Shown here: positions 33,915 through 44,184 of the stretch, piece by piece
Numbering within the stretch: position 1 is the first letter of the stretch
Layout: each line of letters opens with the position of its first letter
From: Ignavibacterium sp.
GTDB taxonomy: Bacteria; Bacteroidota; Ignavibacteria; Ignavibacteriales; Ignavibacteriaceae
Length of the DNA stretch: 46,569 bases
Assembly: GCA_020354005.1 (NCBI GenBank)
Contig: CP070637.1
Span: 2,530,005-2,576,573, forward strand
Reading direction: 5' to 3'
Notes under the pieces: generated by a model
What the model saw: the letters and a program-made list of their open reading frames with translations, nothing else
What the model was told of the DNA's origin: nothing
The model's database searches: none
Position numbers and translations under genes: made by a program

Positions 33915-34955
33915 TTGAAATTATTAAAACTCATATTTTTACCGCTGGTTCTGATTTATGCATTGGTCATCAAATTACGGAACTTGTTCTTTGATAAAAA
34001 TGTTTTTAAAAGCAAAAGGGTAAATGTAGAAATAATTTCAGTTGGTAATATTACCATCGGAGGTTCAGGAAAGACTCCTTTGGCAATTTACATTGCTGAT
34101 TTGCTGAAGGGTGGAGGAAAGAAAATTGGGGTATTGAGCAGAGGTTATGGAAGAAAGTCAAGAGGATATAAGTTGGTATCTGATGGTGAAAAAATATTTA
34201 CCGAAGTAAGTGAATGCGGCGATGAAATATATCAAACAGTTTTAGAATGTAAAGTTCCTGCAGCTGTATGTGAAAATCGTGTGGATGGTGCAAAGCAATT
34301 AATACAAGATACAAATGTTGATTCTATTGTCCTTGATGATGCGTTTCAGCACAGATGGATAAAGAGAAATAAGGATATAGTAATTTTTGAGCAGCGATTT
34401 TTAATGGGGGATGATTTTTTTATTCATAACCTGCTGCCCACTGGAGATATGCGTGAACCATTTTCTGCATTGCAACGTGCTGATGCAATTGTAATCAACA
34501 GGAAATTTTCTGAAAAAGAAGAAATTCCTGAAGAAAGAAGAAAATTTTTTAAAGGAAAGAAGGTTTTCACTGCATATTACAAGGCAATCAGCTTTATTGA
34601 TATTGTTAAAAAGGATGAATACAAACTTAAAGGGTTTGAAGGGCAGAAAAGTCTTGTAGTTTCCGGGATAGCAAATCCATATTCATTTTTAAATGTTCTT
34701 TTGCAAACAAGTGTAGATACATCAAATAAACTGATATTTAGAGATCATAAAAATTATTCACAAAAGGAGGTTCAGCGGATAAGAAAAAGATTTTACGCAA
34801 CAAACTCGCATTCAGTTGTTACAACAGAAAAGGATGCGGTTAAGTTGATGAAATTCTCAAAAGAATTAGATGATATTGATATATTTTTCTTAAAGATAAA
34901 ACTTGTTTTCGATGATGGTGAATCTTTTAGAAATTATCTATTAAGTAATAATTAA
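33915..34955 (+). CDS. lpxK: Tetraacyldisaccharide 4'-kinase
   Basis: Phosphorylates the 4' position of the lipid A precursor at the inner membrane. 346 residues. An N-terminal membrane-associated segment (LIFLPLVLIYALVIKLRNLFF) is followed by Walker A TIGGSGKTP (about 47-55), the SRGYGRKSRGYKLV motif, VDSIVLDDAFQHRWIKRN and MREPFSALQRADAIVINR, all LpxK hallmarks. It starts at a TTG, with no in-frame ATG nearby, 11 nt after the acyltransferase gene. Last of the lipid A group before ppdK. Confidence 0.94.
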   Translation: MKLLKLIFLPLVLIYALVIKLRNLFFDKNVFKSKRVNVEIISVGNITIGGSGKTPLAIYIADLLKGGGKKIGVLSRGYGRKSRGYKLVSDGEKIFTEVSECGDEIYQTVLECKVPAAVCENRVDGAKQLIQDTNVDSIVLDDAFQHRWIKRNKDIVIFEQRFLMGDDFFIHNLLPTGDMREPFSALQRADAIVINRKFSEKEEIPEERRKFFKGKKVFTAYYKAISFIDIVKKDEYKLKGFEGQKSLVVSGIANPYSFLNVLLQTSVDTSNKLIFRDHKNYSQKEVQRIRKRFYATNSHSVVTTEKDAVKLMKFSKELDDIDIFFLKIKLVFDDGESFRNYLLSNN

Positions 34956-34980
34956 TAACTGCGAAAAATATTCTATCTAT

Positions 34981-34985
34981 GGAGG
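34981..34985 (+). promoter_or_regulatory. Strong ribosome binding site of ppdK
   Basis: GGAGG lies 8 nt before the ppdK ATG. It is one of the few consensus Shine-Dalgarno sites in the window and suggests strong translation. Confidence 0.8.
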
Positions 34986-34993
34986 AAGAATAA

Positions 34994-37774
34994 ATGTCAA
35001 ATAAAAGAAAATATGTTTATTACTTCGGCGGAAAAAAAGCCGATGGAAAAGCCCGGATGAAAGGTCTTCTGGGGGGTAAAGGTGCTAACCTTGCTGAAAT
35101 GGTCAATATAGGAATACCTGTACCGGCAGGATTTACAATATCTACTGAAGTGTGTACTTACTATTATGACCATAAGAAAAAATATCCAAAGGAATTAAAG
35201 GCACAGATTATTGCCTCACTTAAAAAAGTGGAAAAAAGAATGGGAGCAAAATTTGGTGATGTTAAGAATCCTCTTCTTTTATCAGTTAGAAGTGGTGCAC
35301 GTGCTTCAATGCCGGGTATGATGGATACCATTCTTAACCTTGGATTAAATGATGAAACAGTTAAAGGTTTAATTGAAAAAACGAATAATCCGCGATTTGC
35401 ATATGATTCGTATAGAAGATTTGTACAGATGTACGGGGATGTTGTACTTGGTTTAAAGCCGGAAGACAAACATGCAGAAGACCCGTTTGAAGTTATTCTT
35501 CATCAGAAAAAGAAAAAGTATGGGTTTAAACTGGATACCGAGCTAACGGCAGAACATCTGAAAGAACTGGTAGAAGAATTTAAAGCTGAGATTAAAAACA
35601 AAACTAAGCACGATTTCCCAACCGATCCAATAGATCAGCTTTGGGGTGCTGTTGGTGCTGTGTTTGGTTCCTGGATGAATGAACGTGCAATAATATATCG
35701 CAGATTGAATAATATCCCGGCAGAATGGGGAACAGCAGTAAACGTTCAATCGATGGTATTTGGAAATATGGGTGAAGATAGTGGAACCGGTGTTGCATTT
35801 ACAAGAGATCCCGCCAATGGAGAAAATGTTTTTTATGGTGAATATTTGTTCAATGCTCAGGGTGAGGATGTTGTTGCAGGAATACGTACACCCCATCCAA
35901 TATTAGAACTTAAGAAAGAAAGCCCGGCGCTTTATAAAAAGCTGGATCATTACAGAGATATACTTGAAAAACACTACAGGGAAATGATGGATGTCGAGTT
36001 TACGATTCAGCAAGGTAAATTGTGGATGCTGCAATGCCGTGTTGGTAAAAGAACCGGATTCGCTGCTGTAAAAATGGCTGTTGATATGGTAAAAGAAAAA
36101 CTTATAACAAAAGAAGAAGCGATTGCACGGATTGAGCCGAACCAGTTAAATCAACTATTGCGACCGATATTTGATAATACAGAAAAACAAAAAGCAATTG
36201 GTGAAGGAAGATTATTAGCAAAGGGTCTCAACGCAGGACCGGGAGCTGCTTCAGGAAAGGTTGCATTAAATGCTCACGATGCAGAAGTAATGGCTGCAGC
36301 AGGAGACAAAGTAATCCTAGTTAGAATTGAAACCTCTCCTGAAGATATTAAAGGAATGAATGCCTCTGAAGGAATTCTAACAGCACGTGGTGGAATGACA
36401 TCACACGCTGCATTAGTTGCGAGACAAATGGGTAAAGTTTGTGTTGCTGGCTGCAGTGCTCTAAAGATTAATTACAAAGATAAAACTGTAGGTGTTGAAG
36501 GTAGTAATATCAGTTTAAATGAAGGTGATTACATCTCGATAGATGGTACTACAGGTGAAGTGATAGAGGGTAAGCTTGAATCTAAACCATCAGACGTGAT
36601 TCAGGTGTTAATTTCTAAAACACTAAAAGCAAAACAATCGTCTGTATATCAAACTTACAACAGCTTAATGAAATGGGCGGATAGTATTCGTAAGCTTAAT
36701 GTAAGAACCAATGCAGACCAGCCCGACCAATCCGCAAATGCGCTTGCGTTTGGTGCTGAGGGAATTGGTTTATGCAGAACCGAACATATGTTCTTTGGTG
36801 GAGATAGAATTACTGCAGTTAGAAAAATGATTGTTTCTGATTCACTTGAAGAAAGAAAAGCAGCATTGGCAGAACTTCTTCCTCTCCAACGATCTGACTT
36901 CGAAGGTATCTTTAAAGTTATGAACGGCAGACCGGTGACTATAAGAACATTGGATCCACCGTTGCATGAGTTTTTACCACATAGTGCAAGTGAAATTTCA
37001 GAGCTTGCAGCTGAGCTAAATATTTCCGAGAAGAAGTTAAAAGATAAGATAGAAAGCCTTCATGAGTTTAATCCAATGCTTGGTTTCAGGGGCTGCCGCC
37101 TTGGTGTGGCATTTCCCGAAATAACCGAGATGCAGGCAAGAGCAATTATTGAGGCTGCTGTTAACATTTCGAAAAAAGGAATTAAAGTAAGTCCCGAAAT
37201 AATGATTCCGCTTGTGAGCCATATTGAAGAATTTAAGCTTCAGGAAGATATTGTTCGTAGAGTGGCCAATGAAGTTATGAAGGAAAAAGGTAAGAAAATA
37301 AAATATTTAGTTGGAACAATGATCGAGTTACCAAGAGCTGCTATTACTGCAGATGAAATTGCAACCCGGGCTGAGTTTTTCAGTTTTGGTACAAATGATT
37401 TAACACAGACGGCTTTTGGTTTATCAAGAGATGATGCAGGTAAATTTCTCCCTCTCTATGTAGAGCGAGATATACTTCCCTCCGATCCTTTCGAAGCATT
37501 GGATCAAAGCGGAGTTGGGCAGTTGGTAGAAATAGCAACAAAGAAAGGTCGTTCAAGTCGTAAAGATATTAAGGTTGGAATATGCGGCGAACATGGCGGG
37601 GAACCATCTTCTGTTGAATTTTGTCATCGTGTTGGATTAGACTATGTGAGCTGCTCACCGTTCCGGGTACCAATTGCAAGGTTAGCTGCTGCAAGGGCAG
37701 TGCTTAACGGTAATTCAGTAAAGAAGAAAGGTAAATCAAAAGGAAAGCAGAAAAAATCTTCTAAAAGAAAATAA
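34994..37774 (+). CDS. ppdK: Pyruvate, phosphate dikinase
   Basis: Reversibly converts pyruvate, ATP and phosphate to PEP, AMP and pyrophosphate, linking glycolysis and gluconeogenesis. 926 residues, somewhat longer than the usual 870-880. ATP-binding N-domain: [12 protein letters not shown] and [21 protein letters not shown]. The phosphocarrier histidine is H471 in [15 protein letters not shown]. The C-terminal PEP/pyruvate domain has [29 protein letters not shown] and the catalytic cysteine in [10 protein letters not shown]. The excess length is a lysine-rich tail of about 20 residues ([18 protein letters not shown]). It lies 38 nt past lpxK. Confidence 0.97.
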   Translation: MSNKRKYVYYFGGKKADGKARMKGLLGGKGANLAEMVNIGIPVPAGFTISTEVCTYYYDHKKKYPKELKAQIIASLKKVEKRMGAKFGDVKNPLLLSVRSGARASMPGMMDTILNLGLNDETVKGLIEKTNNPRFAYDSYRRFVQMYGDVVLGLKPEDKHAEDPFEVILHQKKKKYGFKLDTELTAEHLKELVEEFKAEIKNKTKHDFPTDPIDQLWGAVGAVFGSWMNERAIIYRRLNNIPAEWGTAVNVQSMVFGNMGEDSGTGVAFTRDPANGENVFYGEYLFNAQGEDVVAGIRTPHPILELKKESPALYKKLDHYRDILEKHYREMMDVEFTIQQGKLWMLQCRVGKRTGFAAVKMAVDMVKEKLITKEEAIARIEPNQLNQLLRPIFDNTEKQKAIGEGRLLAKGLNAGPGAASGKVALNAHDAEVMAAAGDKVILVRIETSPEDIKGMNASEGILTARGGMTSHAALVARQMGKVCVAGCSALKINYKDKTVGVEGSNISLNEGDYISIDGTTGEVIEGKLESKPSDVIQVLISKTLKAKQSSVYQTYNSLMKWADSIRKLNVRTNADQPDQSANALAFGAEGIGLCRTEHMFFGGDRITAVRKMIVSDSLEERKAALAELLPLQRSDFEGIFKVMNGRPVTIRTLDPPLHEFLPHSASEISELAAELNISEKKLKDKIESLHEFNPMLGFRGCRLGVAFPEITEMQARAIIEAAVNISKKGIKVSPEIMIPLVSHIEEFKLQEDIVRRVANEVMKEKGKKIKYLVGTMIELPRAAITADEIATRAEFFSFGTNDLTQTAFGLSRDDAGKFLPLYVERDILPSDPFEALDQSGVGQLVEIATKKGRSSRKDIKVGICGEHGGEPSSVEFCHRVGLDYVSCSPFRVPIARLAAARAVLNGNSVKKKGKSKGKQKKSSKRK

Positions 37775-37901
37775 TCTAAGTAGCGGGTTATCTTTCTATA
37801 GTTCGTCCTGATTTCATCTGAACTAAGCAAGATTAGTTTTGAGACCTCTTAACGGGCACTATTTTACAAAGATAATCCGCCACATACTGAGATATTAAGT
37901 A

Positions 37902-37918
37902 GAGGATAACTTATCCTC
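37902..37918. repeat. 17-bp perfect palindrome upstream of queA
   Basis: GAGGATAA-C-TTATCCTC, followed 4 nt later by a second perfect palindrome TTTAGTT-T-AACTAAA (37922-37936), ending 13 nt before the queA ATG. They could form a terminator for ppdK or an operator. The rest of the 37775-37949 gap has no gene. I did not recognise a preQ1 aptamer here. Confidence 0.55.
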
Positions 37919-37949
37919 AATTTTAGTTTAACTAAAAAAGGTATAAATA

Positions 37950-38984
37950 ATGAAGTTATCAGATTTCAAGTATAATTTGCCTAAGACTGCAATAGCCAAA
38001 TATCCTGTAGCTCCAAGGGATAAAGCAAAATTGCTTATAGTGGATAGAGAAACGCAGAGTGTAGAAAATCACAAGTTTAGTGATGTTTCAAACTATATGA
38101 CCAAAGGCGATATAATGGTTGTTAATGAAACACGTGTATTTCAGGCACGGCTGTTCGGTAAAAAGGAAAAAACAAACGCGAAGATAGAAGTCTTTTTGCT
38201 ACGTGAGCTGAATGCCGAAGAATGCATATGGGATGTAATCGTAGATCCTGCTCGTAAGGTAAGAATTGGAAACAAGATTTACTTTAATGATAATCTTTGG
38301 TGTGAAGTTATTGATAACACAACATCACGTGGTAGAACTGTCAGGTTCAACCAGCCAGGTAATATTTTTAAAGCAGTTGAAAAGATTGGCGTAACACCTC
38401 TTCCACCATATATTAAACGAGAGTCAGAGCCATCTGATAAAGAAAACTACCAAACATTATTTGCTAAGATCGATGGTGCAGTTGCTGCCCCAACTGCAGG
38501 CTTACACTTCTCAAATCGTCTTATTAGTAAGATAAAGAAGAAGGGTATTACTATTGCACCGGTAATTCTTCACATCGGTCTCGGTACATTCAGACCGGTT
38601 GAGGTTGAAGACCTTACAAAGCACAGGATGGATTCTGAATACTATGAAATAACTGCAAGGACTGCTGAAAAAATTAATAAGACAATACTTGCTGGTAAAA
38701 AAGTATTCGTTGTGGGTACCAGCACGTGCAGGGCGCTGGAAACAAGTACAACTGCAGATGGTTTAGTAAAACAAGGCAGAGGTTGGACTGATAAGTTTAT
38801 TTATCCACCTTACGATTTTAAAATAACTAACAAACTTATTACAAACTTTCATGCACCGGAATCAACATTGTTGATGTTAGTTTCAGCATTTTCGAATACG
38901 GATTTGATTCTGAAAGCATATAAGAAAGCACTAAAAGATAAATACCGCTTTCTTAGCTACGGTGATGCAATGCTTATATTATGA
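37950..38984 (+). CDS. queA: S-adenosylmethionine:tRNA ribosyltransferase-isomerase
   Basis: Transfers and isomerises the ribosyl group of SAM onto preQ1 in tRNA to give epoxyqueuosine. 344 residues. Motifs: FKYNLPKTAIAKYPVAPRDKAKLL, MVVNETRVFQARLFG, IGVTPLPPYIKRESEPSDKENYQT, AAPTAGLHFSNRL, HIGLGTFRPVEVEDL, and FHAPESTLLMLVSAF, all QueA. ATG after an A-rich leader. It overlaps ispD by 4 nt (ATGA). It completes part of the pathway whose earlier steps (queC, queF) lie about 16 kb away. Confidence 0.97.
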   Translation: MKLSDFKYNLPKTAIAKYPVAPRDKAKLLIVDRETQSVENHKFSDVSNYMTKGDIMVVNETRVFQARLFGKKEKTNAKIEVFLLRELNAEECIWDVIVDPARKVRIGNKIYFNDNLWCEVIDNTTSRGRTVRFNQPGNIFKAVEKIGVTPLPPYIKRESEPSDKENYQTLFAKIDGAVAAPTAGLHFSNRLISKIKKKGITIAPVILHIGLGTFRPVEVEDLTKHRMDSEYYEITARTAEKINKTILAGKKVFVVGTSTCRALETSTTADGLVKQGRGWTDKFIYPPYDFKITNKLITNFHAPESTLLMLVSAFSNTDLILKAYKKALKDKYRFLSYGDAMLIL

Positions 38985-39664
38985 AAACTATTGCCATCAT
39001 TCCTGCAGGTGGGAAAGGCATTAGGAGCGGCTCGTCTGTTCCAAAGCAGTATTTAAAGTTTAATAAAAAAGAACTTATTGTATATACGCTGGAAGTATTC
39101 CAGCAAAATAATTTGATTGATGAAATAGTAGTTTCAGTTGAAGAAAACTATATCAATTTAATTAATAATCTCAAAGCAGAGTACAACCTTTCAAAAATAA
39201 CCAGAATTGTAGTGGGCGGAAAAAAGAGACAGGATTCGGTCTTTGAGGCATTAAAGTCTGTTAGCAATGGATCACAAAATGATTTGGTAGCAGTTCACGA
39301 TGCGGCACGTGCACTCCTTCCAAAGGAAGTTCTTACAAACGCAATCAACACAGCAATGCATAAGGGGAACGCACTTGTATGTATTAAGGCAAAAGATACT
39401 TTGGCCAAAGGCAAAAAAATTATTGATTCTTTCCTTGATAGGGCAGAGGTGTATTATGTTCAGACCCCACAGATTTTCAAGTACAGTGTATTGATGAAAG
39501 CTATGCAAAGTGCCTATCAAAAGAATTTCATTGGTACTGACGAATCGATGCTTGTGAAAGAGATTGGTGAGGAAGTAAATATTGTTGAGGGATCAATTTA
39601 TAATTTTAAAATTACGAGTACCGATGATATTGATTTGTTTAAAAAATTAATATCTACAAGGTAG
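38981..39664 (+). CDS. ispD: 2-C-methyl-D-erythritol 4-phosphate cytidylyltransferase
   Basis: Forms CDP-ME in the MEP isoprenoid pathway. 227 residues. The CTP-binding loop is IIPAGGKGIRSGSSVPKQYLKF, with the VVGGKKRQDSVFEAL and VAVHDAARALLP motifs, and QTPQIFKYSVLMKAM near residue 160. It overlaps queA by 4 nt. It is followed by a 202-nt gap with no gene, then the convergent ABC transporter ATPases. Confidence 0.95.
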   Translation: MKTIAIIPAGGKGIRSGSSVPKQYLKFNKKELIVYTLEVFQQNNLIDEIVVSVEENYINLINNLKAEYNLSKITRIVVGGKKRQDSVFEALKSVSNGSQNDLVAVHDAARALLPKEVLTNAINTAMHKGNALVCIKAKDTLAKGKKIIDSFLDRAEVYYVQTPQIFKYSVLMKAMQSAYQKNFIGTDESMLVKEIGEEVNIVEGSIYNFKITSTDDIDLFKKLISTR

Positions 39665-39736
39665 ATGCAGGCTTTAGACTGGAAACTCATTTATTTTATC
39701 AACAGTTAAAACTTTTTATTCTACTTTTTTCAGCCG

Positions 39737-39767
39737 ATTAAATCCGAGTATAGCGGCGGGATTTAAT
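39737..39767. repeat. Stem-loop in the gap between convergent ispD and the ABC ATPase genes
   Basis: ATTAAATCC (39737-39745) can pair with GGATTTAAT (39759-39767), a 9-bp stem with a 13-nt loop. No T-run follows, so a terminator is doubtful. No gene lies in the 39665-39866 gap. Confidence 0.4.
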
Positions 39768-39866
39768 ATTAAACATTATTAATACCTGACATTAGTCAAA
39801 TGGCAAGAGTTATAAATAATACACACCAAAAACGGTTTTAAGCGTTTAATAACCTAACTGTAGCAA

Positions 39867-40700
39867 CTATCCCTTTGATTGATCGGGCTTCTGAGGATTA
39901 TCTTCAGAATTATAGGATTGAATTTCATCCTCTGTAAGTGAGTAATCCTCTGCGCGCAATAAAAATTTTGTATAAGGATGGTCGGGTGAGTTGAATATTT
40001 TTGAAGTGTCCGCACTTTCAACAATCCTCCCGTTTTGAAGAACAATTACTCTGTGTGCTAATTTTTTAAGCATATTTAAATCGTGGCTGATGCAAATGAT
40101 GGTTAGCTCCAATTCCTCATTAATTCGTTTTAAAACTTTAAGAAAGTTTAATTGAGATATAACATCCTGTGCGGAAAATGGTTCGTCTAAAATTAAAACT
40201 CGTGGTTTAACAGCTAATAATCGTGCAAGTGCTACCTTTTGTCTCTCACCTCCACTTAATTGATTACCCCTTCTGTTTTCAAGATCGCTTTGTATACCGA
40301 GCATATGAAATAGTTTTTCTTTTTCCTTCTCAACACTTTCTTTCTTTGCTTTGGATAGCTTAACAGCCTCAGTAATAACTGTTTTAACCTTTCGATATGG
40401 ATTCAGCAAGTCAGCATTGTTCTGGAATAGGATTTGTATTTTGGAAGGACTATTATTCTTTGCAGCGATATTATGGTCAACCTTCATATCACCATTTACA
40501 GGTTTAATTATTCCAGCAAGCAACTTAATTAATGTTGTTTTTCCACCACCTGACTCTCCACAAATTCCTAAAATTTCTTTTTTGTAAATCTTTAGAGATA
40601 TATCAAACAGTATATCGGCTGAATCATTTGCCCCAAAGCGTAGGTTCTCCTGGCTTGTAGAATAGAAAACATCTCTTAACTGAATTATTACTTTTTTCAT
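39867..40700 (-). CDS. Peptide/nickel-type ABC transporter ATPase (OppF/DppF-like)
   Basis: A 277-residue ABC ATPase. Walker A is GICGESGGGKTTL, signature LSGGERQKVALARLL, Walker B VLILDEPFSAQD and the H-loop ISHDLNM. The C-terminal VIVLQNGRIVESADTSKIFNSPDHPYTKFLL is the Opp/Dpp-specific tail (SP-HPYT). It energises import of peptides or similar solutes with the other ATPase upstream, which overlaps it by 4 nt. It is convergent with ispD. Confidence 0.92.
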   Translation of the reverse strand: MKKVIIQLRDVFYSTSQENLRFGANDSADILFDISLKIYKKEILGICGESGGGKTTLIKLLAGIIKPVNGDMKVDHNIAAKNNSPSKIQILFQNNADLLNPYRKVKTVITEAVKLSKAKKESVEKEKEKLFHMLGIQSDLENRRGNQLSGGERQKVALARLLAVKPRVLILDEPFSAQDVISQLNFLKVLKRINEELELTIICISHDLNMLKKLAHRVIVLQNGRIVESADTSKIFNSPDHPYTKFLLRAEDYSLTEDEIQSYNSEDNPQKPDQSKG

Positions 40701-41449
40701 GTCAATTCACTAAAAGAATCTATAAAAGATTCTAATACCTCACCATCAGCCTGTTTTAAAAAGACATCCCTTTCCTTAAATGATGATAATGTTCCATTGG
40801 AAAGAAAGGCTATTTCATCGCTAACTTTTTCAGCAAATTTTATATCCTGTGTAACAAGAAGAACTGTTTTCTTTTCTTCTTTTGTAAAATAATTCAGTTT
40901 GAACAATAACAGGTTAAGTGCCGTATAGTCAATCCCCGAAGTAGGTTCATCAAGAATTAAAAGTTCAGGTCCTGCCAGCAATGCTAATACTATGTTTAAA
41001 CGTTGTGCCATACCACCGCTAATTTCATACGGAAAAAGTTTTACAATATCTTCGTACTGCGGAAGAAGAAAATAATTTAGTAGCTCGATTATTTTGCTTT
41101 TATCAGCACCAGAATTCTCAAAATAATATTTAAATGTTTTGAGCGGATCAAAACAATTTGCTGCATCCTGAAAAACATATCTTATGGAAAATTCTCTTAT
41201 TGATCTCAATGCATCATCACTGCAGCTAAATATATTTTTACCTTCAAAAAAAACTGTACCATTAATTGTATATATACCTTCGTCGAGCAACCCTGTTAAC
41301 GATTTTATTAATGTTGACTTCCCGGCACCATTCCTCCCAAGAATAGTATAGACTTTCCCAAATGAGGTTTCAAAATTAATTTCTTGCAATAGCAAGTGTT
41401 TATTTGCGTTATTACTTAGAGTTATATTTTCAATATTAACTTTAAGCAT
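40697..41449 (-). CDS. Peptide/nickel-type ABC transporter ATPase (OppD/DppD-like)
   Basis: A 250-residue ABC ATPase, shorter than OppD (about 330) because it lacks the C-terminal oligo-HPY extension. Walker A is ILGRNGAGKSTLIKSL, signature EISGGMAQRLNIVLALLAGP, Walker B LLILDEPTSGID. Partner of the ATPase at 39867. It is divergent from the binding-protein gene at 41533 across an 83-nt AT-rich gap, so the importer's two units may share control. Confidence 0.9.
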   Translation of the reverse strand: MLKVNIENITLSNNANKHLLLQEINFETSFGKVYTILGRNGAGKSTLIKSLTGLLDEGIYTINGTVFFEGKNIFSCSDDALRSIREFSIRYVFQDAANCFDPLKTFKYYFENSGADKSKIIELLNYFLLPQYEDIVKLFPYEISGGMAQRLNIVLALLAGPELLILDEPTSGIDYTALNLLLFKLNYFTKEEKKTVLLVTQDIKFAEKVSDEIAFLSNGTLSSFKERDVFLKQADGEVLESFIDSFSELT

Positions 41450-41532
41450 GGAGTATAAAATCTTATTTTTAATTTAGTTAGCAAATTAATAAATTATGGG
41501 CATATTAATTACAAATCATTTAGTTACTCCAA

Positions 41533-43191
41533 ATGAATAACAGAATAATTGTTATCCTTTCTTTTATTTTCATTTTATTATTATCTGCTTGTAAAAGTGA
41601 GCAACCGGAATATAATAACCGGATTGTAATTGGAATACCTGCAGATGTAAAGACATTCAATCCTTTATTTGCACTTTCAGTAAATGAAGGAGCAATAAGT
41701 GAACTTATCTTCTTAAGTTTAATAGACTTTAGATGGAATGATGAGCTGGGTGAAGTTGAAGCATTTCCATCATTAGCGGAGAGCTGGGATTGGGCAGAAG
41801 ATAAATCTTCAATAACATTCAAATTGCGTAGTGATGTTTTATGGTCAGATAGCACATCTTTTACCGCCGCAGATGTTGTTTTCTCATTAGATGTTTATTC
41901 CGATCCGGAAGTGCAGAGCAGACTATATGGAATATTCGAGGATTTTTATACGGATGAGCAAAATCATATAAATGTTGAAAAGACATTCATAATCAAATCG
42001 GATTATGAATTGCAAATTAATTTTAAGCCAGGCTCTTCACCGGATTTATTTGATGTTGTTCATCCGGTAATCCCAAAACATATTTATGAAAAATATGAAC
42101 GAAAAGATTTAGGCACTGCCGAAGCGAATTTTAGTCCGGTATCGAATAGTCCCTTCATATTAAAAAAATGGGATCGGAATCAGACTATAACTTTTGGTGT
42201 TAATAAAAAATCCTTTCTCTATGATGAAAATAGTGTTGATGAGTTAGTTTTTAAAATCATACCTGATTATACATCACGTTTAACACAGTTGAAAATGAAT
42301 GAAATCGATTTTATGGAACTAATAAGTGCTGAAGATGTTTTGGAACTGAGTGAGATGGAAAATATGATAATTAAAACTATAGAAGGAAGGGAATACGATT
42401 ATATTGGTTGGAATAATATTGATCCTGAATTATTTAGTACGTCAGGTGGTGTGACTCCAAATAAGTTCTTTGGTGAAAGTGAAATAAGGATTGCACTAAC
42501 ATATGCAATAAATAGAAAAGAAATTCTTGAGGAGTATCTTTATAATTACGGAACGCTTGCAACCACACCTGTGTCACCAATTTTTACATACTTTGTTAAT
42601 CCAGAATTAGAAAAATATAACTATGATCCTGATAAAGCTAGAAGTATTCTGTCAAAACATGGTTGGAGCGATTCAAATAACGATGGTGTGATAGATAAAA
42701 ATGGAACTGAATTTAAATTTACATTAACATATCCTGGTGGTAATCCTTTAAGAAGTTATGCATCTACATTACTCAAAAATAATCTTAAATTTGTTGGAAT
42801 TGATGTAAGTTTAGAAACTATGGAGATGGGGACATTTATTGAAAAACTTCTTTCAAAAAGTATGGATGCTTGGATGGCAGCATGGTATATTCCCATTCCC
42901 ATTGAGCTTAAAGCATTCTGGTATTCGGATTTATACAACACTCAGATGAATTTTGTTAGTTATCAAAATAGTGCAGCGGATAAAATCATGAATGATTTAT
43001 TAAAGGAGCAATCCAGAGAAAGTAAAAGAAAATTATATTTCGAGTTTCAGAAAATAATACACGAAGACCAGCCAATGACTTTTATGTACTGGAAATCAAA
43101 TATTATTGGGATTAATAAAAGAGTTGTACAAAAGACTATCAGTCCGCTTGGTGCAATAACTCATTGTTGGGAGTGGACAGTAAATAGATAA
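41533..43191 (+). CDS. ABC transporter substrate-binding lipoprotein (SBP_bac_5 family)
   Basis: A 552-residue periplasmic binding lipoprotein. The lipobox LLSAC with C20 follows a short signal peptide. The family 5 pattern is clear: RIVIGIPADVKTFNPLFALSVNEGAISELIFLSLID, EAFPSLAESWDWAEDKSSITFKLRSDVLWSDSTSFTAADVVFSLD, and IRIALTYAINRKEILEEYL. It binds peptides or nickel-type solutes for the downstream permeases, 6 nt later. The ligand cannot be told from sequence. Confidence 0.93.
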   Translation: MNNRIIVILSFIFILLLSACKSEQPEYNNRIVIGIPADVKTFNPLFALSVNEGAISELIFLSLIDFRWNDELGEVEAFPSLAESWDWAEDKSSITFKLRSDVLWSDSTSFTAADVVFSLDVYSDPEVQSRLYGIFEDFYTDEQNHINVEKTFIIKSDYELQINFKPGSSPDLFDVVHPVIPKHIYEKYERKDLGTAEANFSPVSNSPFILKKWDRNQTITFGVNKKSFLYDENSVDELVFKIIPDYTSRLTQLKMNEIDFMELISAEDVLELSEMENMIIKTIEGREYDYIGWNNIDPELFSTSGGVTPNKFFGESEIRIALTYAINRKEILEEYLYNYGTLATTPVSPIFTYFVNPELEKYNYDPDKARSILSKHGWSDSNNDGVIDKNGTEFKFTLTYPGGNPLRSYASTLLKNNLKFVGIDVSLETMEMGTFIEKLLSKSMDAWMAAWYIPIPIELKAFWYSDLYNTQMNFVSYQNSAADKIMNDLLKEQSRESKRKLYFEFQKIIHEDQPMTFMYWKSNIIGINKRVVQKTISPLGAITHCWEWTVNR

Positions 43192-43197
43192 CAGAGT

Positions 43198-44184
43198 ATG
43201 AACAAAGTTTTTATAAAATCATTATCAAAACGAATTGTTACCTCTATTATCACACTTTTTTTATTAGTTAGTTTTCTGTTTGTTCTTACCAGACTTTCTC
43301 CAGGTGATCCCACACAAAAATATCTCTCTGCCGAGTTTAGTCCGGAACTGAAGGAAAAAGTAACCGCAAGTTTTAAACTAGACCAGCCGATTTTTAATCA
43401 ATACATTAACTTTGTTGCAAACATTTTCAAAGGAAACTTCGGGATATCCTATGGTTACAGACAGCCTGTACTATCGGTGGTATGGCAGTTTCTTTCATTT
43501 ACCTTAGTATTTGCAACGCTCTCTTTTTTATTACAAATTATTGTCTCATCCTTCCTTGCATTTAAATCAATAAGAAATAAAGGGAAGTTATTCGATAGAT
43601 CTGTTTTAAATATTTCGTTAATTGTTTATGCAATACCTGCATTTGTTTTAGGATTGTCTCTCATCTACATATTCTCTATACAGCTCGATCTCTTTCCATC
43701 ATCCGGATTACGATCTTTAGACTTTGAATCAAACTCTTTTTTTGGAAAGATTGGTGATTACATTTATCATCTTTCTCTTCCCCTCATAACACTTTCATTA
43801 GCCGGGATTGCATTGTTTTACAAATATCTAAGGGAAAGTTTGGAAGATGTTTATCAGCAAAATTTTATTTTAAATTTGAAGGCAAGTGGATACGATCAAA
43901 GCACAATATTAAAAAAACATGTGCTGCCAAACGCTGTTCGTCCTTTACTTTCAATTGCAGGTATTGAGTTAGGCATACTGTTAGGCGGTGCACTTATAAC
44001 CGAAGTTATTTTTAGTCTGCCCGGAATGGGAAGATTAATGATGGATTCAATATTCGCCAGAGACTATCCACTTGTAATTGGTTGTGCGTTAACTGCAGGT
44101 GTGCTCATGATAGCATCAAATTTTTTAGCCGATATGATTAAAATGAAATTGGATAAAAGATTAATAAAAGGATTAATAAATTGA
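43198..44184 (+). CDS. Peptide/nickel-type ABC transporter permease (OppB/DppB-like)
   Basis: A 328-residue inner-membrane permease with about six membrane segments. LSPGDPTQKYLSAEFSPELKEKVTASFKLDQPIFNQYI is the OppB N-terminal signature. The ATPase-docking loop is LNLKASGYDQSTILKKHVLPNAVRPLLSIAG, followed by ITEVIFSLPGMGRLM. Its stop overlaps the TTG start of the second permease. Confidence 0.93.
   Translation: MNKVFIKSLSKRIVTSIITLFLLVSFLFVLTRLSPGDPTQKYLSAEFSPELKEKVTASFKLDQPIFNQYINFVANIFKGNFGISYGYRQPVLSVVWQFLSFTLVFATLSFLLQIIVSSFLAFKSIRNKGKLFDRSVLNISLIVYAIPAFVLGLSLIYIFSIQLDLFPSSGLRSLDFESNSFFGKIGDYIYHLSLPLITLSLAGIALFYKYLRESLEDVYQQNFILNLKASGYDQSTILKKHVLPNAVRPLLSIAGIELGILLGGALITEVIFSLPGMGRLMMDSIFARDYPLVIGCALTAGVLMIASNFLADMIKMKLDKRLIKGLIN

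Noticed and set aside
37775-37949. preQ1 riboswitch upstream of queA (and in the gap 22228-22309 upstream of queC)
   Set aside because: Short A-rich and CACCC-like words were seen, but no preQ1-I stem-loop with the conserved loop and A-rich tail could be assembled at either place.
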